From Gemmatimonadota bacterium (GTDB taxonomy: Bacteria > Gemmatimonadota > Gemmatimonadetes > Gemmatimonadales > Gemmatimonadaceae): a DNA stretch of 64,000 nt. The translations under genes and the position numbers were made by a program. The notes beneath the pieces were generated by a model. It searched no databases and was not told the origin of the DNA. It worked only from the letters and a program-made list of their open reading frames with translations. Within the stretch, counting starts at the first letter, position 1; each line of letters begins with the position of its first letter. Below are positions 18,245 through 27,500 of the stretch, in pieces. The stretch is from positions 124,001 through 188,000 of the forward strand of contig JAPLKU010000021.1 in the NCBI GenBank assembly GCA_026387935.1, read 5' to 3'.

Positions 18245-18718
18245 TTACGGCGGAGGCTGCGTGCTCCCCGTGTCGCCGCCACCGTGCGAACCGCCGCTGG
18301 CAAATGCCAGGGCGAACACCGCAATGACGCCGAGCACACCACCGATGGTGGCCAACCGCGTCTTGTGCGTGTCGAGCGTCCGCTCCTGGACCTCCACCAC
18401 CTGTTGAGGCGCAAAGATCACCACACTTTGGCCGCTCCAGAACTGGTCGATCCCGTCGAGCAACCGGATGTTCGTGACGCCAACAACAACCGACCCATCA
18501 GAGCGAACTTCGCTCAGCATCCCCTCGGCGTACTCCACCCGCGGACCGAGGTAACGCGCCAGCTCGTCGGTGCCGGTCGCGTTGAGCCGCACTTTCACAA
18601 TCTGGCCGGACTTCGGCGACGCGCCCGAAACCGTCGGCACAAACGAATAGCATGCTGTGTTCAGGCCCATCGCGAGCGCCATCACCACTCCAACCGACCG
18701 TCGCACGACAATCCACAC
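18245..18718 (-). CDS. Small CYSF-type exported protein of unknown function
   Basis: A 157-residue protein starting at GTG with GGGAGG 10 bp upstream. The N-terminal hydrophobic segment ends LNTACYSFVPT, a possible lipoprotein processing site, although Asn at -3 is not ideal. A beta-rich middle part follows (GQIVKVRLNATGTDELARYL, VTNIRLLDGIDQFWSG) and then a hydrophobic segment near residue 130 (IGGVLGVIAVFALAFASGG) and a Gly/Pro tail, so it may be anchored at both ends. I recognise the CYSF/CYTY-type N-terminus as a recurrent small-protein type of Gemmatimonadota, from memory. No function is known to me. It lies beyond the terminator of the SusC/SusD unit. Confidence 0.7.
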   Translation of the reverse strand: MWIVVRRSVGVVMALAMGLNTACYSFVPTVSGASPKSGQIVKVRLNATGTDELARYLGPRVEYAEGMLSEVRSDGSVVVGVTNIRLLDGIDQFWSGQSVVIFAPQQVVEVQERTLDTHKTRLATIGGVLGVIAVFALAFASGGSHGGGDTGSTQPPP

Positions 18719-18780
18719 TAGTACACCCTCCCTGATGCCAGTCCATGTCCGCAGCGGAACTTACGCGGCACTGCACGCAC

Positions 18781-18835
18781 AAAAAAGACCGTGGGGCGGA
18801 CCCGCCATTGAACCACATGGCAAGCCCGCCCCACG
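18781..18835 (-). terminator. Rho-independent terminator after susD
   Basis: On the minus strand a 10-bp perfect stem (CGTGGGGCGG with CCGCCCCACG) encloses a second short stem (GCCAT/ATGGC) and is followed by GTCTTTTTT. It lies 48 bp beyond the susD stop and ends the SusC/SusD transcript. Confidence 0.85.
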
Positions 18836-18882
18836 AGTACTACCACACGACTAGCTGATTCGTTCGTTCCCTACCGGGTTCC

Positions 18883-20199
18883 CTACTTGCACTTCGTGGC
18901 GTCGGCCACGCAGGGATTTCCGAGTCGCTCGACCTGAGCAATCGGGAAGAACAGCCCGACGACGTTGAATGCCGAGGCGTAGTTCGCGTTCGCCGTCCAG
19001 CGCGGATCCTTCTGACCGAAGCGGTACATGTCCGACAGGCGGCGGCCCATCAGCCAGAGCTGTGCCTGCCGCTCATACGCCAGCATCGTGTTTTTGGCAA
19101 TCTGGCCCGTAAAGGCCGGCTTGCCGCCCAGCGCACGCACCGTGTTGATCTGCGAGGTGAAGCCGTCCGTATTCCCACCGGCCAGAGCGGCCTCAGCCAG
19201 GATCAGCCGGAGTTCGCGCGTGCTCGTGATCGTGAACGTGCCGGACTGCGTTCCAAAAGCCTTGAACGCGGCCAACGAAGCCTGAACAACAGGATCCAAT
19301 GCGTCGCTGATCGGGTCCTTGAGGTTCTTGTACACAACGCCAACCGCGCTCTCGTTGCGACCGTTGACTTCGTACCAGACATTCGTGCCGGCCGTCGATT
19401 CAAGATTATTGACCAGCGTGAACTTCTGGTCAGCCGAACCGAGTGCAATCGCCGCGTTCGCGTCGGCCACTGCGCCGGCGTCGTTTACGAGCGGATTGCC
19501 CGGCGCGCTGGCGCCGACGGGAGTGACCTTGGCCCAGACGCCCTTCGCGTGCTTCACCCGGGCACGGTACGCCGTGATGTTGTACCGGTCGGTGTTGGAC
19601 GTGGCGATGGCCAGGGCCTTGTCGAGGTAGCTGACCGCGGTGTCATACAGCTTGGACATGTTCGCGCGCCCAATCGGCGCGGCCGCCACTGTCTTGTTTG
19701 AGAAGACGAAATCGTCGTAGGTATCGGCGATCGTCGCGTAGACGAGTGCGGCGTACTGATACGTGCGCATCAGATCGGCACGCGAGGTGAGCGTGCCCTC
19801 CTTGTCGAAGGCCTCGAGCCGCGCGATGGTCTGGTCAACCAGATACCGAGCCTCGCCGACGTACTTGAACGTGTCATCCGAAAACTCGTTGCTGTAATTG
19901 GCAATCGCCCCGGTATCGAGGTCGTTCCACGCGTCGCGTGAGCCAATCCAGTCCATCTCGTCCGTCGACTCGGCGTACACCAACGAAAGACTGGACAGCA
20001 TGCGCATCGTGGAGGCGAGCGCACCACTCGCTTGCGGCCCAGCGGCAGACGGGTTGGCAAGCGACGACTCGGCGACGTTGTTCGGGTTCTTCACGTCCAG
20101 GAGGCCCGTGCAGGCTGTGGCAACAAGCAGCATGCTTGCGCCGGCGGCCAAGCGGACGCCGCGACGGAACGCGGGATAGGTGCTGTGGGAAGTAATCAT
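18883..20199 (-). CDS. SusD/RagB-like nutrient-binding outer-membrane lipoprotein
   Basis: The 438-residue lipoprotein has a signal segment ending LLVATACTGLLDVKNPNNV, with the lipid-modified Cys followed by the usual SusD start. The body is helix-rich with TPR-like SusD segments (ARYLVDQTIARLEAF, YDTAVSYLDKALAIA) and the C-terminal QAQLWLMGRRLSDMYRFGQKDPRW typical of SusD/RagB. It caps the partner TonB-dependent transporter encoded immediately upstream with a 2-bp gap. No glycoside hydrolase or peptidase gene is adjacent, so the substrate cannot be inferred. Confidence 0.92.
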   Translation of the reverse strand: MITSHSTYPAFRRGVRLAAGASMLLVATACTGLLDVKNPNNVAESSLANPSAAGPQASGALASTMRMLSSLSLVYAESTDEMDWIGSRDAWNDLDTGAIANYSNEFSDDTFKYVGEARYLVDQTIARLEAFDKEGTLTSRADLMRTYQYAALVYATIADTYDDFVFSNKTVAAAPIGRANMSKLYDTAVSYLDKALAIATSNTDRYNITAYRARVKHAKGVWAKVTPVGASAPGNPLVNDAGAVADANAAIALGSADQKFTLVNNLESTAGTNVWYEVNGRNESAVGVVYKNLKDPISDALDPVVQASLAAFKAFGTQSGTFTITSTRELRLILAEAALAGGNTDGFTSQINTVRALGGKPAFTGQIAKNTMLAYERQAQLWLMGRRLSDMYRFGQKDPRWTANANYASAFNVVGLFFPIAQVERLGNPCVADATKCK

Positions 20200-20201
20200 C
20201 G

Positions 20202-23200
20202 TTAGAAGCCCACGCGGATGTTGAAGGAAATGGAGCGCGGGATCGGGAAGCCGAACGCGTCGATGGACTCGCCGACGTTCTGGTCCGTGCCGCCGCCTGA
20301 ACCGCGACCGAAAATGTTGATTTCCGGATCAGCGCCCTTGTACTTGGTCCACAGGGCGAAGTTGCGCGCCGACAGGGTGAACGAAAGATCCGTTCCGCCA
20401 ACCTTGCGCGCCCAGGCCGACGGCGCCGTGTACGTGGCGCTGAGCTCGCGCCAACGGACGAAGTCACCCGGCGACTGCTGGTTGATGCCGTCATACGGCG
20501 ACAGCGCGATGACCGAGTTCCAGTACTCCTTGGCGGCGTCAACACGCTGTTGCGGCGTGCTGGCCGGATTTTGCACAGTCATTTCAACCGTGGCTCGACG
20601 CTCGCTGTTTCCACCGTTGGTCGGGCTGCCGGTGCGGAACGCGTCGGTCAGGTCCGAAATCGTGTAGTGGCCACCGCGGTACTCGAAGTTGGTCGAGAAA
20701 CGCCAGTTCTTGCGCCACGTGAGCGAACCGCCAAACGAACCTTCGAAGTCCGGCAGCGGCTTGCCACTGTAGTGGTCAAGGAAGTCGCCGTTCTTGTTGT
20801 CGTCGGACTGCAGTGGGCCCAGGTTGGCCAGCGTACGCGGCTGAGCCAGATAGGCAAGCAGCTGCGCATCGGTGCTCGGCCCCGTGGTGCCCGGCACCGT
20901 ATATGGATTCTGGCCAGGGGCCAGGCAGAGTCCGCCGAGCGGATGTGTGGTGCGGCCCGCTTCGCACGCGAGCGGAAGGCGCGCGCCGAAGAACGCACCC
21001 GGCGCCCACCCTTGCTTGATGAAGTTGCGGTAGCGCGGATAGCTGCCACCAACCTTGAGGGCCGGAGCGCCGCCCATGCTCGTGACGAGCTGGCTGAGGA
21101 ATGCTGTCGAGGCGAACACGTCGGCGGATAAGTTCGCCCGGTTGACGAGGAACGCCTTCATCTTGATGTCATAACCGAACGACGTCATCTCGCCGATGTT
21201 GTCCAGCTGCAGGGCGCGGAAACCACCCGACACCGGGAACTGGCGAGCCACGAGAGCGTCCTTCAGCTTGCGCTGCCAACGCGTAAAGTCGATGGACACA
21301 TTGTCATGAAACAGGCCGAACTCCGCGCCGAACTCCATTTCGGTCGAGATTTCCGGCTTGAGGTTCGGATTGCCGAGGTTGCCCGGCACGAGTCCGCCAC
21401 CGGTCGTCGCGGTGAGCGGCTGGTACGTCGTGAGCTTGTCAAAGGCACCGGGCTGGCGACCCGCCTGGCCGGCCGCGCCACGGATACGGAAGGTGGACAG
21501 ATAGCGTCCGAGGAAGCTCTCCTTGTATCCGGCGCGATCGCTGATTACCAGCGAGAACGACGCCTGCGGATACAGCACCCCGCCGGACGTCTTGCCGAAC
21601 GCGCTGTTGTAGTCGAGCCGGCCGCCGACGGTGCCGAACACCCAGTCGTGCCAGCCGAGCTGTTCCTGTGCAAATACGCCGGCATTCACGATCGAGCCGA
21701 ACGACTCGAACACCTGGGGTGACGAGCCGCCGCCGACCACTTCGATGCCAGGGCCAGGGAATCCCTGATTCGAGCTGCTTTCGTCGTTGGTCTTCGTGAT
21801 GTACCCCTGCGAGCCGAAGATCAGGTTCGACGTGAGGTTGAACGGATTCGACGACCAGCCGCCGTTCACCGATATCGTGAGCACCTGGTTGGTACGATCA
21901 TCGATGCCGGCCGAGCCCTCATTGGCGCGATTGGTGCGACGATCAATGTTGTTGCCGAATGGCAGGAAGCTGGCCGACCGCTGCGCCGTAAAGTCGATAC
22001 CCATCGTCGCGTCGAAGTTCAGTGTCGCGGACGGGATGTAGCTGGCGCGAACCGAGCCGTTGTAGTGCCGTGCATCCTGACTGATGGCGTACTGCAGGAG
22101 TTCACGTTCCGAACCGAACGTGCTGGCACCCGTGGGGTTGCCAGAAACCTTGCACAGCCCGTTGCCGAGACTGCCATACGTGGCGTCCGTCGCGCTCGTC
22201 TTTGAGGCGTCGCACTGGGCGTTCTCAGGCTTCGAGAAGAGCCCAACCGTGTACGGTGCGTAGATGCTGTTGTTGTTCTCAGGGATTTCGTTGTGCGTCA
22301 ACGCGAAGAGCGAGTTGAACTGCAGCTTGAAATCCTTGGAGGGCGTCAGGCCAATGGCCATCGTGCCCTGGTACTTGTTGTTGATGTCCTGCATGAAGGT
22401 GCCGCGGTTCTGCCAGTCGAAGTTCTTGGCAGTGAACGGCCCGTCTTCGAGGTAGGCACGGAGCGACGCGAAGTAGGTCGACGTCGGCGTGCCACCCGAT
22501 ACCTGGCCGCTGGCGGTGGTCGCCTTGCCCGTCTCGAATAGCCTCTTCGCGACGTTCTGCGAGATCACCTTGTACGCGGCGACCGGCGTGCCGTAGTGGA
22601 ACGCCAGGCGCGTGGCCTGCGTGTCGGCGCACTGTTGTGCCGCGGCAATGAGACCGCAACTGCGACCGGCAAAGCCGAACTGGTCGCTGATGCGGTTGGT
22701 CGGATATGTCTTGGCGGTCTGCTCCATTTCGAGCGACCACTTGGTGTTCGCGACCGAGCCCTTCTTTGTGGTGATGAGGAGCACACCGGCCGACGCTTCT
22801 GTGCCGTACAGCGTGGCCGCGGCAGCGCCCTTCAGCACTTCGACTTTTTCAATCGAGGCCGGGTTGATGTCGTCGAGGCGCGACGGACGTCCACCGCCGC
22901 CGGTGCCGACGAAGCCGGACCCGAAGCCGCCGCCGTTGTCGATGCGGACACCGTCCACGTAGACGATCGGCTCGTTGTTCTGCGAGAGCGAGGCATTGCC
23001 GCGGATGCGGATGCGCGCGCCTTCACCGGTGGTGCCCGACGAGGGCAGCAGCATCAGGCCTGGCTCGCGGCCCTGCAGCGCATCGGAGAAGTTGGAGATC
23101 GGAGCATTCGCCGGCAGCTCGACCGACGCCACGGTGTTGCCCAGCTTACGGGCCTCCACCTGGCTGCCGCCGGTACCCGTCGTCACGACGGCCGACAGTT

Positions 23201-23549
23201 CAATGGCGGATTGGCGCAGCGTGATCGACACGCGGCCGATTGCGCCGGCCGTCACCTGGACGGTGGTGCTCGCCGCGGCATATCCAATCAGGCGAGCACG
23301 CACCGTCTGCGTGCCCACGGCGACGTTTGGAACTCGAAACGTGCCCTGAGCATTCGTGAGCGCGCCGACCGTTGCGCCGGTGCCCTGAATGGACACCTGA
23401 GCATTGGCCAACGGGCGCTGGCTTGCACCGTCAACAACGGTGCCTTCCACCGTGCCCGTACCCTGGGCGAGCAGTGCGCTGGGCAGCGCGAGGCCCAACA
23501 GGGCAAGAAAGGCGGTAGCGGCGCGCCACCTTATTACAGATCGCAGCAT
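20202..23549 (-). CDS. SusC/RagA-like TonB-dependent outer-membrane transporter
   Basis: The 1115-residue protein starts at the ATG 23547-23549, preceded by GGAGGG at 8 bp; a longer frame to 23594 lacks such a site. Order of parts: signal peptide (ends PSALLAQ), carboxypeptidase-regulatory-like domain (about residues 28-110; GTVVDGASQRPLANAQVSI), plug domain (about 120-260) with the SusC signature KGAAAATLYGTEASAGV and ITTKKG, and a 22-strand type beta-barrel ending in RSISFNIRVGF with C-terminal Phe. It takes up an oligomeric nutrient with the SusD-like lipoprotein, driven by TonB. Substrate unknown. Confidence 0.95.
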   Translation of the reverse strand: MLRSVIRWRAATAFLALLGLALPSALLAQGTGTVEGTVVDGASQRPLANAQVSIQGTGATVGALTNAQGTFRVPNVAVGTQTVRARLIGYAAASTTVQVTAGAIGRVSITLRQSAIELSAVVTTGTGGSQVEARKLGNTVASVELPANAPISNFSDALQGREPGLMLLPSSGTTGEGARIRIRGNASLSQNNEPIVYVDGVRIDNGGGFGSGFVGTGGGGRPSRLDDINPASIEKVEVLKGAAAATLYGTEASAGVLLITTKKGSVANTKWSLEMEQTAKTYPTNRISDQFGFAGRSCGLIAAAQQCADTQATRLAFHYGTPVAAYKVISQNVAKRLFETGKATTASGQVSGGTPTSTYFASLRAYLEDGPFTAKNFDWQNRGTFMQDINNKYQGTMAIGLTPSKDFKLQFNSLFALTHNEIPENNNSIYAPYTVGLFSKPENAQCDASKTSATDATYGSLGNGLCKVSGNPTGASTFGSERELLQYAISQDARHYNGSVRASYIPSATLNFDATMGIDFTAQRSASFLPFGNNIDRRTNRANEGSAGIDDRTNQVLTISVNGGWSSNPFNLTSNLIFGSQGYITKTNDESSSNQGFPGPGIEVVGGGSSPQVFESFGSIVNAGVFAQEQLGWHDWVFGTVGGRLDYNSAFGKTSGGVLYPQASFSLVISDRAGYKESFLGRYLSTFRIRGAAGQAGRQPGAFDKLTTYQPLTATTGGGLVPGNLGNPNLKPEISTEMEFGAEFGLFHDNVSIDFTRWQRKLKDALVARQFPVSGGFRALQLDNIGEMTSFGYDIKMKAFLVNRANLSADVFASTAFLSQLVTSMGGAPALKVGGSYPRYRNFIKQGWAPGAFFGARLPLACEAGRTTHPLGGLCLAPGQNPYTVPGTTGPSTDAQLLAYLAQPRTLANLGPLQSDDNKNGDFLDHYSGKPLPDFEGSFGGSLTWRKNWRFSTNFEYRGGHYTISDLTDAFRTGSPTNGGNSERRATVEMTVQNPASTPQQRVDAAKEYWNSVIALSPYDGINQQSPGDFVRWRELSATYTAPSAWARKVGGTDLSFTLSARNFALWTKYKGADPEINIFGRGSGGGTDQNVGESIDAFGFPIPRSISFNIRVGF

Positions 23550-23640
23550 GAGCTTCCCTCCAGCTTGGGGGGTCAGAGCGTAGGAATTCGACAACTGAGA
23601 GGCCTACCCCGGTCACGTGCAACCGAGATCACGGCACTCG

Positions 23641-23670
23641 TAATTACCCGCCGAACCTCGATTCTGTCAA
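23641..23670 (-). promoter_or_regulatory. Possible promoter of the susCD-like pair
   Basis: A perfect TTGACA (plus-strand TGTCAA at 23665-23670) with an AT-rich TAATTA 18 bp downstream, about 90 bp upstream of the susC start. The -35 is ideal but the -10 matches poorly, so confidence is limited. Confidence 0.4.
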
Positions 23671-23689
23671 CGCCATGTAACAACTGTGT

Positions 23690-26188
23690 TTAGCGCGACT
23701 TAGGGAGGTCCTGCCTTTTAAGCTCCCGCGCCATGGCCCGCGCCATGGCATCCGATGAGTCAATCGCGAGTCCACGCCGAAGCTCTCTCAGCGCAGAAGC
23801 GTTGTCACGCTGCAGCAAATGGATGCGCGCGAGCTGGAAATGTGCCTGCACGAGCGCGCCGTCGAGCGCCACCGCGCGGTCGAAATACCGCACGGCGTTC
23901 GTGAAATCCCCCTTCAGCAAGGTCACGTTGGCAAGGTTGAACCAGCCGAGTGGTTCGGATGCATCGGCATCGGTTGCGCGTCGTAGCGCCTCCTCGCCCG
24001 CCGTACTGTCCCCCGCCGCGCCAAGTGCGATGCCCAGGTTCACCATCGTGAGCGCGTTACGTGGGTCCCGCGCGAGTGCCCCTTCATATGAAGTGATCGC
24101 CGCCCGATAGTCGCCCGCCGCACGCTCGACGTTGCCCAGGCTCTGCAGCAATCGCGGATTGCCGGGCGCCACTTCGAGGCCGCGCTGGTACGCGATCCGC
24201 GCCGCCGGATAATCACCGCGCTCCGCGTACTTGTCGCCCATGAATCCGAGCGCCACTGACCAGCGGGAGCGCAAGGCGAAATCATGCGAACCCTCACGGG
24301 CCGCGGCGCTGGCGAGTTGCCGTCGGACCACCGGTTCGTTTCCGCCAATCAGGTGCAGCGAGGCAAGCGCCAGCGCGCGGATGTCGAGGTCCGGATCCTT
24401 GCTCAACAGCTCGAGGCGGCGGCGCTCATCATTCTCGATCCGCGTCGTGTCGGGCGCCGGAATGCTCTCGAGGTAGCGCGCGACGCCGGCGGCCATCGCC
24501 GCCACATTTCGCCGCGGACCAATCGAGTCGTACGACAGCAGGAGTCGGCGCATGCGCTGCAGCGGTTCGGCCGGTCCCCCGTCAATCACCAGCGGCGTAC
24601 GCTCATACGCCCGCTGGTCGCGATTCACCGTCAGCTGCCCGAGCATCTCGCGGGCGGGTGGCTTGCCACGGCCCCACCAGGCCTTCGCTTCGCCCTCGAG
24701 CTGCGCCGTGGACTTTGCGGTGTGGCATGAGGCGCACGCCGTGGCGACTCCGAGCGTGCTGTCAGCGCGCGGGCGCGGAATCGCGATGCTATGATCCGAA
24801 CGCGCATACCGCACGGCCGCACGCCCGGTTTTCGGATCGGTCGTTTCCGGCTGCTGCAGATACGGCATATGGCAGGCCGTGCACTTGCTGCCGGCAGAGC
24901 TCGCGGCGTGATGCGTATGCTCCACGACCTGTTCAGCCTTGCTCGCATGACACGAGGTGCACTGCCGGTTGTCATTGCGGCCCGGAATCGCGTCACCCGA
25001 CACCGTGCGATAGCTCTGCGTGTGCGGATCGTGGCACGACGTGCAGGTCATGCCGCCGTTGATGTAGCAATCACTCGACGAGTGCGCTTCCTGATACGCA
25101 AAGGTGCGCACACGACCATCGGCGTGCAGCGGACGATCACCGAGCATCGGCAACTTGAGCGAATAGAACAGCTCTAGCGAATCGCCGGACACATACCCCT
25201 CACGTAGTTGGTCCTTGACCGAGTGGCATTGGTAGCAAACGCGCACCGACGCTTGTTTGTCGAGGGTTCGGAGTGACACGAGGCCGACGTCCGCCCGGTT
25301 CGCGAGCGCACCACGCTCGGCGAGTTCGACATGACGCTTGGCGGGGCCGTGACAGCTCTCGCAGTTGATCGCGAGCGATGTGAAGGTCGTTGTGCGGCCG
25401 GCATCCGTCTGCGTGACGCGCAGCTGGCTCGCGTGGCAGCTCTGGCAGTTGGCCCAGCGTGGTACGTCACCGAGTACGCGCGCCGGCGGCCAGTCACCGC
25501 AGTCGGAAAGGCGCATGGACTCCGTGATCGGCACCCAACCGCGCCCCGCTCGCGAGTTGGTATTGCAGAACCAGTTGTTGCCGTGGCGCGACCAGTCGAA
25601 GGGCACAAATCGCATCGTGCCGTCGGGCCGCTTCGTGACGAAGCCCTGCGTGCCGCCCCCTTCCATGTGCCCGCGGCCAATCACACCATCCACGTGCACC
25701 ACCTGCGTGGAATCGTCGTCGCGCGTGATGACAAACTCGTACGCGCCGGCTTGCACGCGCGGCGTGACGACTGCGTCGCGAAACCGAATTGGGTTGCCGT
25801 TGAACGCGGCGATGACGACATCCGGTGATGCCGGTCCGCCGGCACGCCCATGAACCGAGGCCTGCCACTTCGCGAACTCCGCAGCGTGACACGTGGCGCA
25901 GCGTTCGGCACCGACAAAGTCTGATGGGGCAAAACGGGAAACGGGTGCCGCTTCGCGCGGGGCGGGCATCGTGGCGCTGCCGAGCGGACCCGGGAGGGCA
26001 TACCGGAACGTGCGCCACGCAACGGTGACCGCCGCTGCGATCGCGATGACAATTCCTGCGGCGCGCAGCAGCCGCGTTCGGGCGCGCGGTGACCAACGCG
26101 AGGCGGCGGCCCGTCGAGCGGCGCGCGGGTCAGGCCGCGACTGGTCGTTCTCGCGTTGCGGCCGCTTGTTCTTTCCACCGCGACTCAT
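23690..26188 (-). CDS. Octaheme c-type cytochrome with C-terminal HEAT/TPR repeats
   Basis: An 832-residue protein. A basic cytoplasmic N-terminus is followed by a membrane anchor (AAGIVIAIAAAVTVAW, about residues 43-58). Eight CxxCH heme motifs follow: CATCH near residue 97, then CQSCH, CESCH, CYQCH, CTSCH, CTSCH, CTACH and CASCH near 480. Then comes a helical region and at least four TPR units (GNPRLLQSLGNVERAAGDYR, NALTMVNLGIALGAAGDS, LGWFNLANVTLLKGDF, AHFQLARIHLLQRDN). The architecture resembles multiheme cytochromes of the NrfA/hydroxylamine-oxidoreductase relatives fused to TPRs, but no catalytic signature is clear. The ATG at 26186-26188 forms an ATGA overlap with the di-heme cytochrome gene, so both are probably one periplasmic electron-transfer unit. 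Confidence 0.9.
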   Translation of the reverse strand: MSRGGKNKRPQRENDQSRPDPRAARRAAASRWSPRARTRLLRAAGIVIAIAAAVTVAWRTFRYALPGPLGSATMPAPREAAPVSRFAPSDFVGAERCATCHAAEFAKWQASVHGRAGGPASPDVVIAAFNGNPIRFRDAVVTPRVQAGAYEFVITRDDDSTQVVHVDGVIGRGHMEGGGTQGFVTKRPDGTMRFVPFDWSRHGNNWFCNTNSRAGRGWVPITESMRLSDCGDWPPARVLGDVPRWANCQSCHASQLRVTQTDAGRTTTFTSLAINCESCHGPAKRHVELAERGALANRADVGLVSLRTLDKQASVRVCYQCHSVKDQLREGYVSGDSLELFYSLKLPMLGDRPLHADGRVRTFAYQEAHSSSDCYINGGMTCTSCHDPHTQSYRTVSGDAIPGRNDNRQCTSCHASKAEQVVEHTHHAASSAGSKCTACHMPYLQQPETTDPKTGRAAVRYARSDHSIAIPRPRADSTLGVATACASCHTAKSTAQLEGEAKAWWGRGKPPAREMLGQLTVNRDQRAYERTPLVIDGGPAEPLQRMRRLLLSYDSIGPRRNVAAMAAGVARYLESIPAPDTTRIENDERRRLELLSKDPDLDIRALALASLHLIGGNEPVVRRQLASAAAREGSHDFALRSRWSVALGFMGDKYAERGDYPAARIAYQRGLEVAPGNPRLLQSLGNVERAAGDYRAAITSYEGALARDPRNALTMVNLGIALGAAGDSTAGEEALRRATDADASEPLGWFNLANVTLLKGDFTNAVRYFDRAVALDGALVQAHFQLARIHLLQRDNASALRELRRGLAIDSSDAMARAMARELKRQDLPKSR

Positions 26189-26904
26189 GGCGCCGCTCCC
26201 GGCCGCGACCATCCCGGCCCTTGGCAGCGACAGAGCGTGCGAATCTGCGTGACGAGCGCGCGAATCTCCGTTGGCGTCAGCGTTGCCCCGAAGGCGGGCA
26301 TGCGCGGCGATCGCGCCGCGTTGAGTCCGCCGGTGGCGATCACGTCATACAGCGAATCGTCGGGTCGGCGACTCATTGCATTTCCGTCGGAATGTTTTGC
26401 GGGCGGAATCGGTTGGTACTTCGCGTCGGGTCCGTCGCCACTACCCGTGGCGCCGTGGCAACTCGCGCACCACTTGGCGTAGAGCGCCGGCGCATTCGGC
26501 GCGACGGTCGTGGCGGTGCGCGGCGCAGTGGCCGTTGTCATGGCCAGCGGAACGTCGGCGCCTTTGGCGCCACTTGAGAGAAACTTGATGATCAGCTCGC
26601 GCACGGGAACGGCGAGCACCGGCTTCGGCATCGCCGCGCCGGGCAGCGTACGCTGCGGATCCTCGATCATTGCACGGATGTATGCGGCGGATCGACGCGC
26701 GCCAACGGTGCTTAGCGACGGCGCACTACGACCGCCGTCACCGTCGAGCTCGTGGCACCCGAGACAGGCGGTTTGTGTACGGAGCAACGTTTGCGCCTTG
26801 CGCGCTTCGTATAGCGGAATCGTCTGCTGCGCGTGAGCCACACGCAGCACCGATGCGAGAAGGAACGCGGCGACGAATCTCACCGGGCAAAGTCTAGGGC
26901 GCAT
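26185..26904 (-). CDS. Di-heme class I c-type cytochrome
   Basis: A 239-residue secreted protein with a signal peptide (FVAAFLLASVLRVAHAQ) and two cytochrome c domains, with heme motifs CLGCH near residue 48 and CASCH near 148. Probable axial Met residues occur in GAAMPKPV and in PRMPAFGATLTPTEIRALV, which is the standard class I ending. A GTG one codon upstream is an alternative start. It is coupled to the octaheme protein by an ATGA overlap and probably passes electrons to or from it in the periplasm. Confidence 0.92.
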   Translation of the reverse strand: MRPRLCPVRFVAAFLLASVLRVAHAQQTIPLYEARKAQTLLRTQTACLGCHELDGDGGRSAPSLSTVGARRSAAYIRAMIEDPQRTLPGAAMPKPVLAVPVRELIIKFLSSGAKGADVPLAMTTATAPRTATTVAPNAPALYAKWCASCHGATGSGDGPDAKYQPIPPAKHSDGNAMSRRPDDSLYDVIATGGLNAARSPRMPAFGATLTPTEIRALVTQIRTLCRCQGPGWSRPGAAP

Positions 26905-26933
26905 CACGCGCGCCGGGTAGTTGCCGTAAAGCC

Positions 26934-26965
26934 AGAGGGCCCGGCGCGCATGCGCCGGGCCCTCT
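26934..26965. terminator. Strong terminator after rpsG
   Basis: A perfect 32-base palindrome (arms AGAGGGCCCGGCGC and complement, GCAT loop) lies 65 bp beyond the rpsG stop. Downstream on the minus strand is GGCTTTA, a weak T-run; the very stable stem should still end rpsL-rpsG transcripts. It also lies upstream of the cytochrome gene and separates the two units. Confidence 0.8.
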
Positions 26966-26985
26966 GTGTCGTTGTAGTTCTTCGG

Positions 26986-27020
26986 CTACCGTCTACCGTA
27001 CACGGTCTACGGTCAACGTT
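26986..27020. repeat. Heptamer-periodic tract after rpsG
   Basis: Units CTACCGT, CTACCGT, ACACGGT, CTACGGT, CAACGTT in exact 7-bp phase. The first and second halves are inverted copies of each other (ACCGTCTACCGT against ACGGTCTACGGT, 26988-27013), so a hairpin with one 2-base internal mismatch can form just after the rpsG stop. Confidence 0.6.
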
Positions 27021-27029
27021 TGTGGTCGT

Positions 27030-27500
27030 TTACCAGCGGTAGTGCGCAAACGCCTTATTGGCGTCCGCCATGCGGTGCGTGTCTTCCTTCTTCTTGACCG
27101 CGTTGCCTTCACCCTTCGAGGCGCTGATCACTTCGGCGGCCAGCTTCTCGGCCATCGACTTTTCGTTCCGATCGCGCGAGAACGAGATCAGCCAGCGCAT
27201 CGCCAGCGCCGTACGGCGCTCGGGGCGGACTTCAACGGGCACCTGGTACGTCGCACCGCCAACTCGGCGGCTCTTCACTTCGACGACAGGCTTGAGGTTC
27301 GTCAGCGCCTGCTTGAAGACGGTCACGCCGGACTGTGACGTGCGCGTCTCGACAAGATCCATCGCGCCGTAGAAAATCTTTTCGGCGGTGGCCTTCTTGC
27401 CCTGGTACATCAGGACGTTGATGAACTTCGAAACGGTCTGGCTGTCATAGCGGGCGTCCGCGAGGATCACGCGCTTGACACTCTTTTTTCGGCGGCTCAT
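27030..27500 (-). CDS. rpsG: 30S ribosomal protein S7
   Basis: The 156-residue S7 organises the 3' domain of 16S rRNA. It begins [31 protein letters not shown] and contains the conserved [26 protein letters not shown]. It overlaps rpsL by 4 bp. The usual next gene, fusA, is 9.3 kb further on because of the cytochrome/SusCD island. Confidence 0.98.
   Translation of the reverse strand: MSRRKKSVKRVILADARYDSQTVSKFINVLMYQGKKATAEKIFYGAMDLVETRTSQSGVTVFKQALTNLKPVVEVKSRRVGGATYQVPVEVRPERRTALAMRWLISFSRDRNEKSMAEKLAAEVISASKGEGNAVKKKEDTHRMADANKAFAHYRW

Noticed and set aside
26908-26933. Riboswitch or T-box upstream of the cytochrome genes
   Set aside because: Only the long palindromic terminator stem and the heptamer hairpin are seen; no conserved aptamer elements could be recognised.
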